From assembly GCA_045811525.1 (NCBI GenBank), contig JBJMTV010000038.1, forward strand, positions 9,370 to 73,369: a stretch of 64,000 nucleotides of DNA, written 5' to 3'. The stretch is from VAZQ01 sp045811525. GTDB taxonomy: Bacteria; Pseudomonadota; Alphaproteobacteria; Rhizobiales; Xanthobacteraceae. A program made the translations under genes and the position numbers. The notes beneath the pieces were generated by a model. The model searched no databases. It was given only the letters and a program-made list of their open reading frames with translations, and had not been told where the DNA came from. Positions 1 through 7,398 of this stretch are shown here, one piece after another. Numbering within the stretch: the first letter of the stretch is position 1; each line of letters starts with the position of its first letter.

Positions 1-850
1 CTTCGCCAAGCACCACGACATGATCGACGCACTCTCGTCGGATCGAACCGATCAGCCGTTCCGCGTATCCGTTTTGCCACGGCGAGCGCGGCGAGGTCGG
101 TCGATCTCGAATGCCCATGGCGCGAACACGGCGCAGCAACACCTCGCCATACGATCGATCGCGATCATGGATGAGATGGCGTGGAGCCCTGTCCCATCCG
201 CAGGCCTCCACCAGTTGCCGGGCGATCCATTCCGCGGTCGGATGCATTGTGGCACCCAGCCACAGAATCCGACGCCGGTCGTGCCGCAGAATGAGCAGTC
301 CATACAGAAGCCGGAACGAGATTGTCGGCACCACGAACAAGTCCATCGCTGCGACGCCGTCCGCATGGTTGCGCAGAAACGTCCTCCAGCCCTGCGAAGG
401 TGGCCGTCTCCTCCGTGCCATGTACTTGGCCACGCTCGTCTGCCCGATATCGATGCCGAGCTTTAGCAGTTCGCCATGAATCCGTGGTGCTCCCCACAGT
501 GGGTTTGCGAGGCTCATCTCGCGGACCAGCTGCCTGATCTCGAGCGCGATCTTTGGTCGTCCCCAGCGCGGCTTCGATTTCCAGCGCCAGTAGGCACGAA
601 ATCCCGCTCTATGCCATCGAACGATGGTCTCTGGCCTGACGATCGTGAGCGCAGACCGAACAGCCGGAAACACTCGGGAGACGCCGACCAATATCAGCCT
701 GTCGAGAGTGTTAAAGCAGGGTCTTTTCGGCGCTGTCCGCCGCAGGACGATAATCTGTTGCCGCAGGACCAGGTTCTCGGCCTCAAGTGCCGCTCTTGAT
801 CGGAACAACCCGATCACCAGGGACCAAATTAATTTGCAGCCGTCTAACAT
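1..850 (-). CDS. DDE integrase-core transposase, 3' end beyond window
   Basis: One uninterrupted reverse-strand frame runs from an ATG at 848-850 to the window edge, about 283 codons, without a stop. The N-terminus carries a helical segment (AALEAENLVLRQQ) seen in rhizobial IS transposases. The rest is an rve/DDE catalytic core: first Asp in AAMDLFVV, second in LIHDRDRSYGE, and the Glu in WQNGYAERLIGSIRREC. It should cut and join the ends of an insertion element. The C-terminus and left inverted repeat lie outside the window, so the element's ends and exact IS family are not determined. No frameshift is visible. It sits downstream of, and co-directional with, the GHKL ATPase gene. Confidence 0.85.
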   Translation of the reverse strand, partial: MLDGCKLIWSLVIGLFRSRAALEAENLVLRQQIIVLRRTAPKRPCFNTLDRLILVGVSRVFPAVRSALTIVRPETIVRWHRAGFRAYWRWKSKPRWGRPKIALEIRQLVREMSLANPLWGAPRIHGELLKLGIDIGQTSVAKYMARRRRPPSQGWRTFLRNHADGVAAMDLFVVPTISFRLLYGLLILRHDRRRILWLGATMHPTAEWIARQLVEACGWDRAPRHLIHDRDRSYGEVLLRRVRAMGIRDRPTSPRSPWQNGYAERLIGSIRRECVDHVVVLGE

Positions 851-999
851 CGGGCGTGAGCATCGCCCGATTCGCCTTCCCGCGCCAACGGATGAGATTT
901 ACGACAGGGACAACGGCCGGCCCGTTGGCGGCCGTAGTCTACCGACGCGCGCGGGGGTCGGCACTCTCTTTGCAATCTTGGTGAGCGGGTATGGACTAA

Positions 1000-2871
1000 C
1001 TATGCGGCCGTCTTCTTGCGACCGAGCCTGCCGAGCCGCTGCGCGATCAGGCTCTCTTCGGCGAGCAAGCCCATGAGAGAGACAGTGAGCGCCTCGTCGG
1101 AGCGGTAGCGCTCGTCGAGGTCCTGCTCATTGACGTACTTCGTGAGTTTCTGCGAGTGCGCGATTTTGCACACTGCTACCTCGCCATACGTTGTCCGCAC
1201 AATGTCCGCCACTTCATCGGAGAAGGCATCGGGGTACAGCTCCTGGTGGTGCTTGATCGCCTCAAGCAGGATCGGAGAGTCACGGTTCATCAGCACGGTC
1301 GGCCCGAGCGGATCGGTGGGCACCCAAGACGCGAGATGCCAAGCGCTGTCGAACTGCTCATGGCCGACGTAGGTGAACCGCGGCACATCCACGGCGACCT
1401 CGCGCTCGACGCCCTGCCCGTTGCCGCCTGCCGCAGCGCGTAGGTGTATGACTTGGATGCGGCGCTTCCGCTTGCGCCTCTGCGGATTACGGTTTGGATT
1501 TGGGTTCGGATTGCGTTCCAGAACCCCGACTTCCTCACTCCCCGGCGTGGCGTCGAGGGCATGATCATCCGCCTTCTTCGGTTGCACGAGCTGCGTACTG
1601 ATCCAGCGGCTCCCGAACTTGTCTTGGAGGCGCTTGCGGTACTCGTCGTCGGTCAGCGTGTTCGGTCCCTCGCCGCGGGCCTTTAGGATCGCCTCGCGGA
1701 TTTCCTCTGGCATGCACTCGGCGAATTCATTACCCCAGTCGGCCAGCGGGATCGCAGCGCCCTTCTCGCCGTTGCCGCTGAAAATCAGCCGGTTCCGGCT
1801 CTGGTCAGGGTGCACGCCCCACATGCCGACCTGCGGATCGAAGAGCTGCGGCTCCAGGACGAAGAAGAGGTTCTGCTGCACCTTCTGATCCGTGACACCG
1901 AAGTACCGGAAGTGTGCCCTATGGCTGGTGAGCTCGAAAAGCTCGTCCTTGTACTTGATGCCGATATAGCCCGGCTTCCGCGCGTAGGAGTGCACGGCGG
2001 GGCGCTCGCCTTCCCAAAGGTACCAGTGCGCGTTCACCCGGTTCTGGTCGAGCGGCACCACCCCGGTCGCGGCGAGCTTGCTGTCCTTCGCGGTGATGTC
2101 GGCGACGTAGTGCTTCGCCCCATTGATGCGGCGATTGTTCGGGCGACGCGCATCGTCCCGATCCGCGGGTCCGGTGGGCCACGAAGTCTTGCGCTCGTTG
2201 CGGAGCTCCACGCAGGTCACTTCGACGTGCGTAAGGTCCCAGAAGCGGCTGTTGAGGTAAACTGAGAGGCCCTTAATCGCGTTCTCCCCGACCTTTGGGT
2301 TGCCGAGGATTGTATCGCGCGTCTCCTCGGTTCCAAGGAGCACGATCGTAGTGCCGTTCTGCCGCGCCCACTCCGGCGCGACCGTGCCCCAGTTGATATC
2401 GCTGCCCCATTCCACCTCCGCCGGATTAATAACGTAGGTCGTGCCCTTCTCGCTCTGGAATTCAAGGAGCTGGTAGTCGGCACTATCCGGATCGAGCTCG
2501 ATCTGGATCATGGAGGGCTTGCCGTCCTTGTACGAGATGACGACAACGCCTTCCGGGTTCCAGGGAAGCGACGCGATCTTCGCTCCGACGCCGAAGTTAT
2601 CGTGAACGCCGCCGATGCGCTTCGCACCTTCTCCGAGTGTGGAGAAGAATTTCAGCAGCTCGTCCCTCGACATGCCGCTGCCGTTGTCGATGATGGTGCG
2701 CCGGTAGACGCCGAGCTTCTCGACGGCCTGCCATTCGATGCCGAACTCGATCTTCTTCGCGTCGGCTTCGAGAGAGTTTTTGAGGAATTCGCGCGCCCAC
2801 TGGTAATTCCCGCATGCTTCGAACATGCGATTGACAAAGTGAGACGCGCCGACGATCGCGATCTTCTTCAT
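1000..2871 (-). CDS. Stand-alone GHKL (Hsp90-type) ATPase, function unknown
   Basis: A 623-residue cytoplasmic protein with the Bergerat ATP-binding fold at its N-terminus: N-box around residues 28-37 (REFLKNSLEADA), the DxGxG box at 62-67 (DNGSGM) and a glycine box at 94-100 (GVGAKIA). No histidine-kinase dimerisation helix, receiver, MutL or gyrase domain follows. The middle and C-terminal parts are unrecognised, with a Pro/Asn then Arg/Lys-rich linker near 447-470. Start ATG at 2871 is preceded by AGGAG on its strand. Families with this layout (MORC-like and stand-alone GHKL proteins) occur in mobile and defence DNA, but no partner gene is adjacent; only a transposase lies downstream. ATPase is well supported; role is open. 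Confidence 0.75.
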   Translation of the reverse strand: MKKIAIVGASHFVNRMFEACGNYQWAREFLKNSLEADAKKIEFGIEWQAVEKLGVYRRTIIDNGSGMSRDELLKFFSTLGEGAKRIGGVHDNFGVGAKIASLPWNPEGVVVISYKDGKPSMIQIELDPDSADYQLLEFQSEKGTTYVINPAEVEWGSDINWGTVAPEWARQNGTTIVLLGTEETRDTILGNPKVGENAIKGLSVYLNSRFWDLTHVEVTCVELRNERKTSWPTGPADRDDARRPNNRRINGAKHYVADITAKDSKLAATGVVPLDQNRVNAHWYLWEGERPAVHSYARKPGYIGIKYKDELFELTSHRAHFRYFGVTDQKVQQNLFFVLEPQLFDPQVGMWGVHPDQSRNRLIFSGNGEKGAAIPLADWGNEFAECMPEEIREAILKARGEGPNTLTDDEYRKRLQDKFGSRWISTQLVQPKKADDHALDATPGSEEVGVLERNPNPNPNRNPQRRKRKRRIQVIHLRAAAGGNGQGVEREVAVDVPRFTYVGHEQFDSAWHLASWVPTDPLGPTVLMNRDSPILLEAIKHHQELYPDAFSDEVADIVRTTYGEVAVCKIAHSQKLTKYVNEQDLDERYRSDEALTVSLMGLLAEESLIAQRLGRLGRKKTAA

Positions 2872-3312
2872 AGATGGCTCCTGATCTCTAGTGCGCTAGT
2901 GATGGGGTCTCGCCTCACCGCGTCGGACATGGGGATCATGGCCTAGACGGAATCAGAGAGATGGCCGGGAGTTTACCACAACCAGCGGGACTCGTAAGAG
3001 TGGCCCCGCAACCGCCTGTGCACACCTCAGGGCATCTGCTGAATCGAGGCGACCGACAGCATGACATTGCTGCCTGTTTCGACGTGAACAGTGGCAGGAT
3101 CGCAGGCATCGCCACGGGAGAGAAGTTCGCCAATGTTGAGCCTGCAACCAGGAGCCTTCCCCCGTCCGGCCCGAATCTCGCCGGCCCCGATGCTCACGCC
3201 GCTATGTTCGCGCTAGAAGAAGCTGGGCGGACTACAAGGTAAGTACTTAAAATCCGCCCAGTGGCAAACGATTTAGGTTAGGCGGCCTTACAACGAGGAA
3301 TGCATTGCGGTC
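2872..3312. other. Intergenic region, no convincing gene
   Basis: About 440 bases between the GHKL ATPase start and a small zinc-finger-like gene. Short open frames exist on both strands (for example 2961-3242 forward) but have biased, repetitive composition and no recognisable motif. The right part holds the inverted repeat listed separately at 3223-3261. The left part presumably contains the ATPase promoter; no clear -35/-10 pair was recognised. Confidence 0.5.
3223..3261. promoter_or_regulatory. Nested inverted repeat with central palindrome
   Basis: Nine-base arms CTGGGCGGA (3223-3231) and TCCGCCCAG (3253-3261) are perfect reverse complements and flank a perfect 10-base palindrome TAAGTACTTA at 3240-3249. 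The structure ends about 52 bases before the ATG at 3313. It could be an operator, a cruciform recognition site of a mobile element, or a terminator-like fold. The symmetry is seen directly; function is inference. Confidence 0.4.
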
Positions 3313-3549
3313 ATGGCTACTTGTCCGATCTGCCAATCCGAATCGTCAATGCTTGACAAGGTTGGCGACGCTGACGGGTTCGAGTGCTCTCAGCATGGTC
3401 GGTTCAAGGTCGCCGCAACCGTCTTTGAGGATATACGCTGCAAGAACGCCAGCGCCAAACAATGGGAAGCAGCGCTTCAGAGAGCCAAGGAGCGCACCGC
3501 GCCGGACAAGTGGCCCACCATCATGACCTATGACCTTTTAGGTACTTAG
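3313..3549 (+). CDS. Small hypothetical protein with N-terminal Cys/His motif
   Basis: A 78-residue protein. The first half has CPIC at residues 4-7 and a C..H pair near 25-28 (ECSQHG), spaced like a small zinc ribbon or knuckle; the second half is a short helical, basic segment. Similar short Cys-rich proteins are common in rhizobial accessory DNA, but I do not recognise a named family. It lies alone, about 50 bases downstream of a striking inverted repeat. Metal binding is inferred from residue spacing only. Confidence 0.55.
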   Translation: MATCPICQSESSMLDKVGDADGFECSQHGRFKVAATVFEDIRCKNASAKQWEAALQRAKERTAPDKWPTIMTYDLLGT

Positions 3550-3639
3550 AGCAAACAACATCATCTCGCAGCCGTCGAGCGCGGTGGGCACATGGACCGG
3601 GCTCGACTCTAAGCCGCGAGGCACTATCTACTCGGCGTC

Positions 3640-3903
3640 ATGTCTCAGTTGCGTTTGCGTTACCGCCCGCCGGCAGCGTCGCTGTCGAGCCGCCGCACCT
3701 GGACGAGGATCGAGGTGAGCATCCTTGCCCACAACCGCGCCCTGCACTATCTGGCGCACCATCAACTCACCGACGACGAGCGGCACGCGCTCGAACAGGT
3801 GGTCCACGGCCACACCGGTCCCTGCGACATTGCCGCCGTGCTGCGCGGGCTCGAATGGCTCCGCGAGCAGTATCGCGCGCGCGGCGAGCCGCCGCCGCTC
3901 TGA
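3640..3903 (+). CDS. Small hypothetical protein
   Basis: An 87-residue basic protein, mostly helical by composition (LTDDERHALEQVV, LEWLREQYRARGE), with no catalytic or metal motif. Its TGA stop (3901-3903) overlaps the next gene's ATG (3903-3905) as TGATG, which suggests translational coupling with that gene. The exact start is uncertain: ATG at 3640 is used, but the first 25 residues look less protein-like than the rest. Function unknown. Confidence 0.45.
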   Translation: MSQLRLRYRPPAASLSSRRTWTRIEVSILAHNRALHYLAHHQLTDDERHALEQVVHGHTGPCDIAAVLRGLEWLREQYRARGEPPPL

Positions 3904-4640
3904 TGCCGCTGGTGCTGCGGCTCATACGACGCGAGGGCGAGAGCCAGTCGTACCGGGAGAAATTTCCCGATTATGACGTGATGCATGGCGGGCTGCGCGT
4001 CCGCCGCATCTACCGGCAGAAGGCGGCACCGACACCAGCAACCGAATGGTTTTGGGCAATCAACGGCGTGCATGCCGGGCCCGCCGTGATGGACCTCAGC
4101 GGGCGCTCAAGGCGGCACATCCGCACTAAGGCCTTTCTTAACCGATCACGTCGGCCGGTCGCTTCTCACCGCGGGGGGCTCGCCGCCATTCTTCAGGTCC
4201 TCATTCGGCGTAGCATCTACGAAGTCCGAATACAGCCAGGCGCCGCCAACTGCGGCCACGAAGCCGGCGGCCGCAATCAGTCTGCCGCTCCAGCGGTCAG
4301 CAAAGAGGAGCAGAAACAGCAGCCCACCGCCACCACCCAACGTCAGGCAAGAGCCAGAATAAGGCTGATAATCCGTCGCATTGTTCGACTATGCCCGATG
4401 CCAGTTTATTCGACTAGACCTTCAAAATTCCAACTGAGACACGATCCCCCACCTCCTGGCTTGACGGAGTCTTCAATGGTGCTTTGCCAGGCGTGTCCGC
4501 CAGGGAACTCTCCGACACCAATGACTACTTGCGCGCTGCGTTCTTCAGACCTGGCGCCGCCCTCGATGGCCCGCAATGAGATCGCAGGGGTCAACGCGCA
4601 ATGCGCGCGCAAGCTGTCCAAGGACGGTGACGCTGGCTGA
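3903..4640 (+). CDS. Hypothetical protein; only the first ~85 residues look conserved
   Basis: Starts at the ATG overlapping the upstream stop (TGATG). Residues 1-85 (beginning MPLVLRLIRREGES, with VRRIYRQ and WFWAINGV) resemble short rhizobial accessory proteins of about 80-100 residues that share a GRIY...WFW signature. After that the frame stays open to 4640 but the composition turns low-information, Arg/Ser-rich, and overlaps two genes proposed on the other strand. The long tail is probably accidental read-through of GC-rich DNA, either after a frameshift or loss of the original stop. I trust the N-terminal part, not the 245-residue length. Confidence 0.4.
   Translation: MPLVLRLIRREGESQSYREKFPDYDVMHGGLRVRRIYRQKAAPTPATEWFWAINGVHAGPAVMDLSGRSRRHIRTKAFLNRSRRPVASHRGGLAAILQVLIRRSIYEVRIQPGAANCGHEAGGRNQSAAPAVSKEEQKQQPTATTQRQARARIRLIIRRIVRLCPMPVYSTRPSKFQLRHDPPPPGLTESSMVLCQACPPGNSPTPMTTCALRSSDLAPPSMARNEIAGVNAQCARKLSKDGDAG
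4146..4340 (-). CDS. Possible small membrane protein
   Basis: A 64-residue reverse-strand frame from a TTG at 4340. It contains a glycine-rich stretch, a hydrophobic segment (LLFLLLF) and a second one (LIAAAGFVAAVGG) followed by AWLYSDFVD, giving two likely membrane passes. Small two-pass proteins of this style are common in rhizobia. No ATG or GTG is available before the upstream in-frame stop, and the DNA overlaps the doubtful tail of the 3903-4640 frame, so only one of the two is likely real here. Low confidence. Confidence 0.3.
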   Translation of the reverse strand: MGGGGGLLFLLLFADRWSGRLIAAAGFVAAVGGAWLYSDFVDATPNEDLKNGGEPPAVRSDRPT

Positions 4641-4772
4641 CACAGCAGCTCGCTCAATAGAGCCCAAGTAGCGCGAGCTCAGGCCGGCTCGGTCCGCCAG
4701 GTCTTCCTGCGTCCAAGCCCGAGCCTGTCGGGCCCGGCGGACGTTCGTGGCCATGGCCCTCTTTAGGTCCAT
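4545..4772 (-). CDS. XRE-family helix-turn-helix regulator
   Basis: A 75-residue single-domain DNA-binding protein starting at the ATG at 4772. The Cro/CI-type HTH spans about residues 10-62 (TQEDLADRAGLSSRYLGSIER), followed by LARALRVDPCDLI, the usual XRE end. There is no ligand or protease domain, so it is probably a simple repressor. It is transcribed away from the TIR-TPR gene; the space between them is about 50-110 bases depending on the TIR start and holds a perfect 16-bp palindrome, so autoregulation and control of the TIR gene is the natural reading. An in-frame extension to 4832 would cover the palindrome and is less likely. Confidence 0.8.
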   Translation of the reverse strand: MDLKRAMATNVRRARQARAWTQEDLADRAGLSSRYLGSIERAAVSASVTVLGQLARALRVDPCDLIAGHRGRRQV

Positions 4773-4805
4773 GAGCCACTTGGCAATGACCGGAATTATG
4801 TTTCC

Positions 4806-4821
4806 AGGAACGATCGTTCCT
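4806..4821. promoter_or_regulatory. Perfect 16-bp palindrome, candidate operator
   Basis: AGGAACGATCGTTCCT is its own reverse complement over all 16 bases. It lies 34 bases upstream of the XRE regulator's ATG and before the likely start of the divergent TIR-TPR gene. Dimeric XRE repressors bind such sites, so this is a good candidate operator. Binding itself is inferred. Confidence 0.6.
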
Positions 4822-4879
4822 ATTCGTGCCACGATTGGGATTGATGCTGATGTGCGGTATCGATTTCAGGGCGGGGGCC

Positions 4880-7057
4880 GTGGTCGAATACGACGCGTTC
4901 ATCTCCTATAGCCATGCGCAGGACAAGCCGATCGCATCGGCGCTGCAGGCCGTCCTCCAGAAGCTCGGAAAATCTTGGTACCGGCGGCGAGCGCTCCGGG
5001 TATTTCGGGATGACAGCAGCCTCGCGGCAAGCCCTCAGTTGTGGGCCACGATCGAACAGGCGCTTCGGCAATCACGCTTTCTGATCTTGCTGGCATCGCC
5101 CGATGCGGCGCTCTCTCCATGGGTCGAAAAGGAGGTCAACTATTGGACGGCGCACAAGAGCCCGGACACCCTCTTGCTTGGCGTCACAGAGGGGGATCTC
5201 ACTTGGGATAGCGCTGCCGGTCGTTTCAAGCACCCCGACGGCACGCCGCTTCCCCCGGGATTAGTGGGTGCGTTCTGCTCCGAGCCAAAATGGGTCGATC
5301 TGCGTCCTTACCGCATGCGCGGGAGCAAGCGTGACCCCCAATTTCGACACCTTGCCGCCGCCTTCGCCGCCAGCATCCACGGCATACCGAAAGAGGACCT
5401 TATGTCCCAGGAGGTGCGCCAACAACGAAGAGCGCTCGTCCTGGGGTGCAGCGCTGCGATATCGCTGCTGATGCTGGCAGGAGTAGCTGGATGGCAATCC
5501 CACATGAGAAATAACGCGGTGAGCTTCGCCGTCGCAAAAGAGAGTGAAGCTAACAGACAGCGAGAGCTTACACTACAGACGACTATATACGGGCGTCGCT
5601 ACACCACTGAGCAGTTGCTACTCGTCGCCGATTGGATGCTGAATACTGGCAACCCCTCGATGGAGGATCAAGCCGTCTTGTACTTCCGAGAGGCTCTGGC
5701 GGACATGCGGCGTCTGGCTGCCGAATACCCAGACCGCAATGATCTCAAGGAGGGCGTTGCTCGGAGCCTCGGTTTTCTTGGGAATGCGTTGAACGTCAAA
5801 CTAGACGTGCTAGGCGCAACAAAAGCTCACAGTGAAGCTGTCGGCATTCTACGTCAGCTTGTCGATGAAGTACCCCCTACGACGGAATTGCGGGTCAGCT
5901 TGGCGCGTGCTTTGAATAACCTGGGGAGCGTCCTGCAAACAGTTGCTCAGCTACACCGAGTCGGCATGACGGCTGGGCTACCGGCCGCATCCGAGCCGCA
6001 GGCGTTTTGGGATAGAGCACTTCCGTTCTACAATGAAGCTCTTCAACTCCTTCAAGGCCTCACGGCCGACGCTCCCGACAATGAAGAATGGCTCCCTGAT
6101 CTTTCGACCACCTTGCTTCACATCGGCGAAGTACTACTCGAATCCGGGGACCATGAGGCTGCGCTCGAGAGGTACGGGCGATCTGTTGCAATCAGAGAAC
6201 AGCTCGCCGATGCCCATCCAACTGACACAGCGCTGCAGCTGACCTTGGCCGCGAGCTATAAGAAGGTCGCGGAGCTAATGCTCAAAACTGGACAGCACCA
6301 AGCCGCGGCGAGGCAATATCGCAAAGGTGTCGAGATCACGGAGAAGGTCGCCCTGGCTGATTCCGCCGACACGGACTTCCAGCAGGGCGTGGCTAGCAGC
6401 TACGAAGGGTTGGCCGACATGCTGCTGGAGTCCAGACAGGTTGACGCAGCGGTGACCGAGTATCGCAGAAGCTTGTCGATCCTTAACCGGCTTGTACGTG
6501 CGTATCCTGCGAATTCGAGATGGCACAGCCACGCGTCGGAAGTTCAGGCCAAAATAGCTGCTGTTTTCGCGACCATTGGCCGGCGGGAAGAGGCGCTGAA
6601 GGCCTACTACACAAGTTTCAGCATGCGCGACAAGCTTGCGGCCATGCTCGCGGCCAGACGGGAATATACGGAAGCGATTGCGGAATACCGTGAAGCTCTC
6701 ACCATCGCTGAGAAACCGCTGGCCCTTGAGGCTCGCGATGCGAATTGGTGGCGCAGATTATCGCTCACTCACCGGAGGCTCGGTGATCTGGTGATCTTGA
6801 TCAGGCAGCCTGAGGAAGCGCGGGCGGAATATCAAAGGAGCTTTGCCATCGCGCAGCTGCTTGCAGCTGCCGAACCAAAGAGTGCGCAGCACCAGCGCGA
6901 AGTGGCTCACGCACTAAGAGGAATAAGCACGGCTGGCAGCGGGCAAGATGCAGCGACAGTGTTCGAAACGCATTTGCGATCCTTGAAGCTCTCGGCAGAT
7001 GGCTGGGTGTCTCAAGACAACAACAGGACTGCCGTTAGGCGCATCACCAACAACTGA
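4880..7057 (+). CDS. TIR domain - transmembrane - TPR protein
   Basis: About 725 residues from a GTG at 4880 (start MVEYDAFISYSH, preceded by a G-rich stretch); ATGs at 4844 and 4850 are in-frame alternatives. Residues 1-160 form a TIR domain: EYDAFISYSH, VFRDDSSLA, then SPWVEKEV, where the Glu matches the position of the NADase glutamate of bacterial TIRs. A hydrophobic helix (LGCSAAISLLMLAGVAGW) lies near residues 188-206, and the remaining 500 residues are helical TPR-like repeats (AALERYGRSVAIREQLAD, AARQYRKGVEI). This suggests a membrane-anchored TIR effector with a repeat sensor or scaffold. It is divergent from an XRE regulator. A role in phage defence is inference from architecture and island location. 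Confidence 0.8.
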   Translation: MVEYDAFISYSHAQDKPIASALQAVLQKLGKSWYRRRALRVFRDDSSLAASPQLWATIEQALRQSRFLILLASPDAALSPWVEKEVNYWTAHKSPDTLLLGVTEGDLTWDSAAGRFKHPDGTPLPPGLVGAFCSEPKWVDLRPYRMRGSKRDPQFRHLAAAFAASIHGIPKEDLMSQEVRQQRRALVLGCSAAISLLMLAGVAGWQSHMRNNAVSFAVAKESEANRQRELTLQTTIYGRRYTTEQLLLVADWMLNTGNPSMEDQAVLYFREALADMRRLAAEYPDRNDLKEGVARSLGFLGNALNVKLDVLGATKAHSEAVGILRQLVDEVPPTTELRVSLARALNNLGSVLQTVAQLHRVGMTAGLPAASEPQAFWDRALPFYNEALQLLQGLTADAPDNEEWLPDLSTTLLHIGEVLLESGDHEAALERYGRSVAIREQLADAHPTDTALQLTLAASYKKVAELMLKTGQHQAAARQYRKGVEITEKVALADSADTDFQQGVASSYEGLADMLLESRQVDAAVTEYRRSLSILNRLVRAYPANSRWHSHASEVQAKIAAVFATIGRREEALKAYYTSFSMRDKLAAMLAARREYTEAIAEYREALTIAEKPLALEARDANWWRRLSLTHRRLGDLVILIRQPEEARAEYQRSFAIAQLLAAAEPKSAQHQREVAHALRGISTAGSGQDAATVFETHLRSLKLSADGWVSQDNNRTAVRRITNN

Positions 7058-7357
7058 TGGCTGATGGACTTCCAGAGCTCTCGCAAGAGCTCGAGACGCT
7101 TGCCGGTACCTTCTCCAAGATCCTCGTGAGAGGCTCAGGAAGTCAACCGCTTGTTTGCATCGCCGTCGAAGCATATCGCGTTGTGATGGTGAGATGGTGT
7201 AATGCGGTCTCCCTCGTCAGCGTTTGCCTAGGGTTTCACCAAAGTTACACGACGGTTTTTGAGACCTAGATATTTCCAGCGGGTCCCATCAAGGAGGCCC
7301 ACCCACCCCCTCCCCCCTGTCCAATAGCGGGCGGGGTCGCGCCTGACTCTCTCGAAT
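7058..7357. other. Intergenic region after the TIR-TPR gene
   Basis: About 300 bases without a convincing gene. A 70-codon frame (7057-7269) overlaps the TIR-TPR stop but lacks protein-like features. No T-rich terminator hairpin was recognised. The region leads into the hairpin in front of the antirestriction gene. Confidence 0.4.
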
Positions 7358-7398
7358 GCTCCCTGCACCTACGGTGTAAGCCGTAGGAGGGCAGGAGC
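7358..7398 (+). promoter_or_regulatory. Hairpin enclosing the ardC ribosome binding site
   Basis: GCTCCCTGC (7358-7366) pairs with GCAGGAGC (7391-7398) with one bulged base, and CCTACGG (7368-7374) pairs perfectly with CCGTAGG (7381-7387) around a 6-base loop. The 3' arm contains the purine-rich Shine-Dalgarno sequence and ends at the base before the ATG at 7399. In mRNA the fold would block initiation. In single-stranded DNA the same fold could act like the Frpo/ssi-type promoters known from plasmid leading regions. The fold is seen; the function is inferred. Confidence 0.55.

Noticed and set aside
2961..3242. 93-codon forward frame upstream of the small Cys/His gene
   Set aside because: Biased composition, no motif, and it runs into the inverted repeat.
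7057..7269. 70-codon frame overlapping the TIR-TPR stop
   Set aside because: The ATG overlap is suggestive but the product lacks any protein-like pattern or Shine-Dalgarno support.
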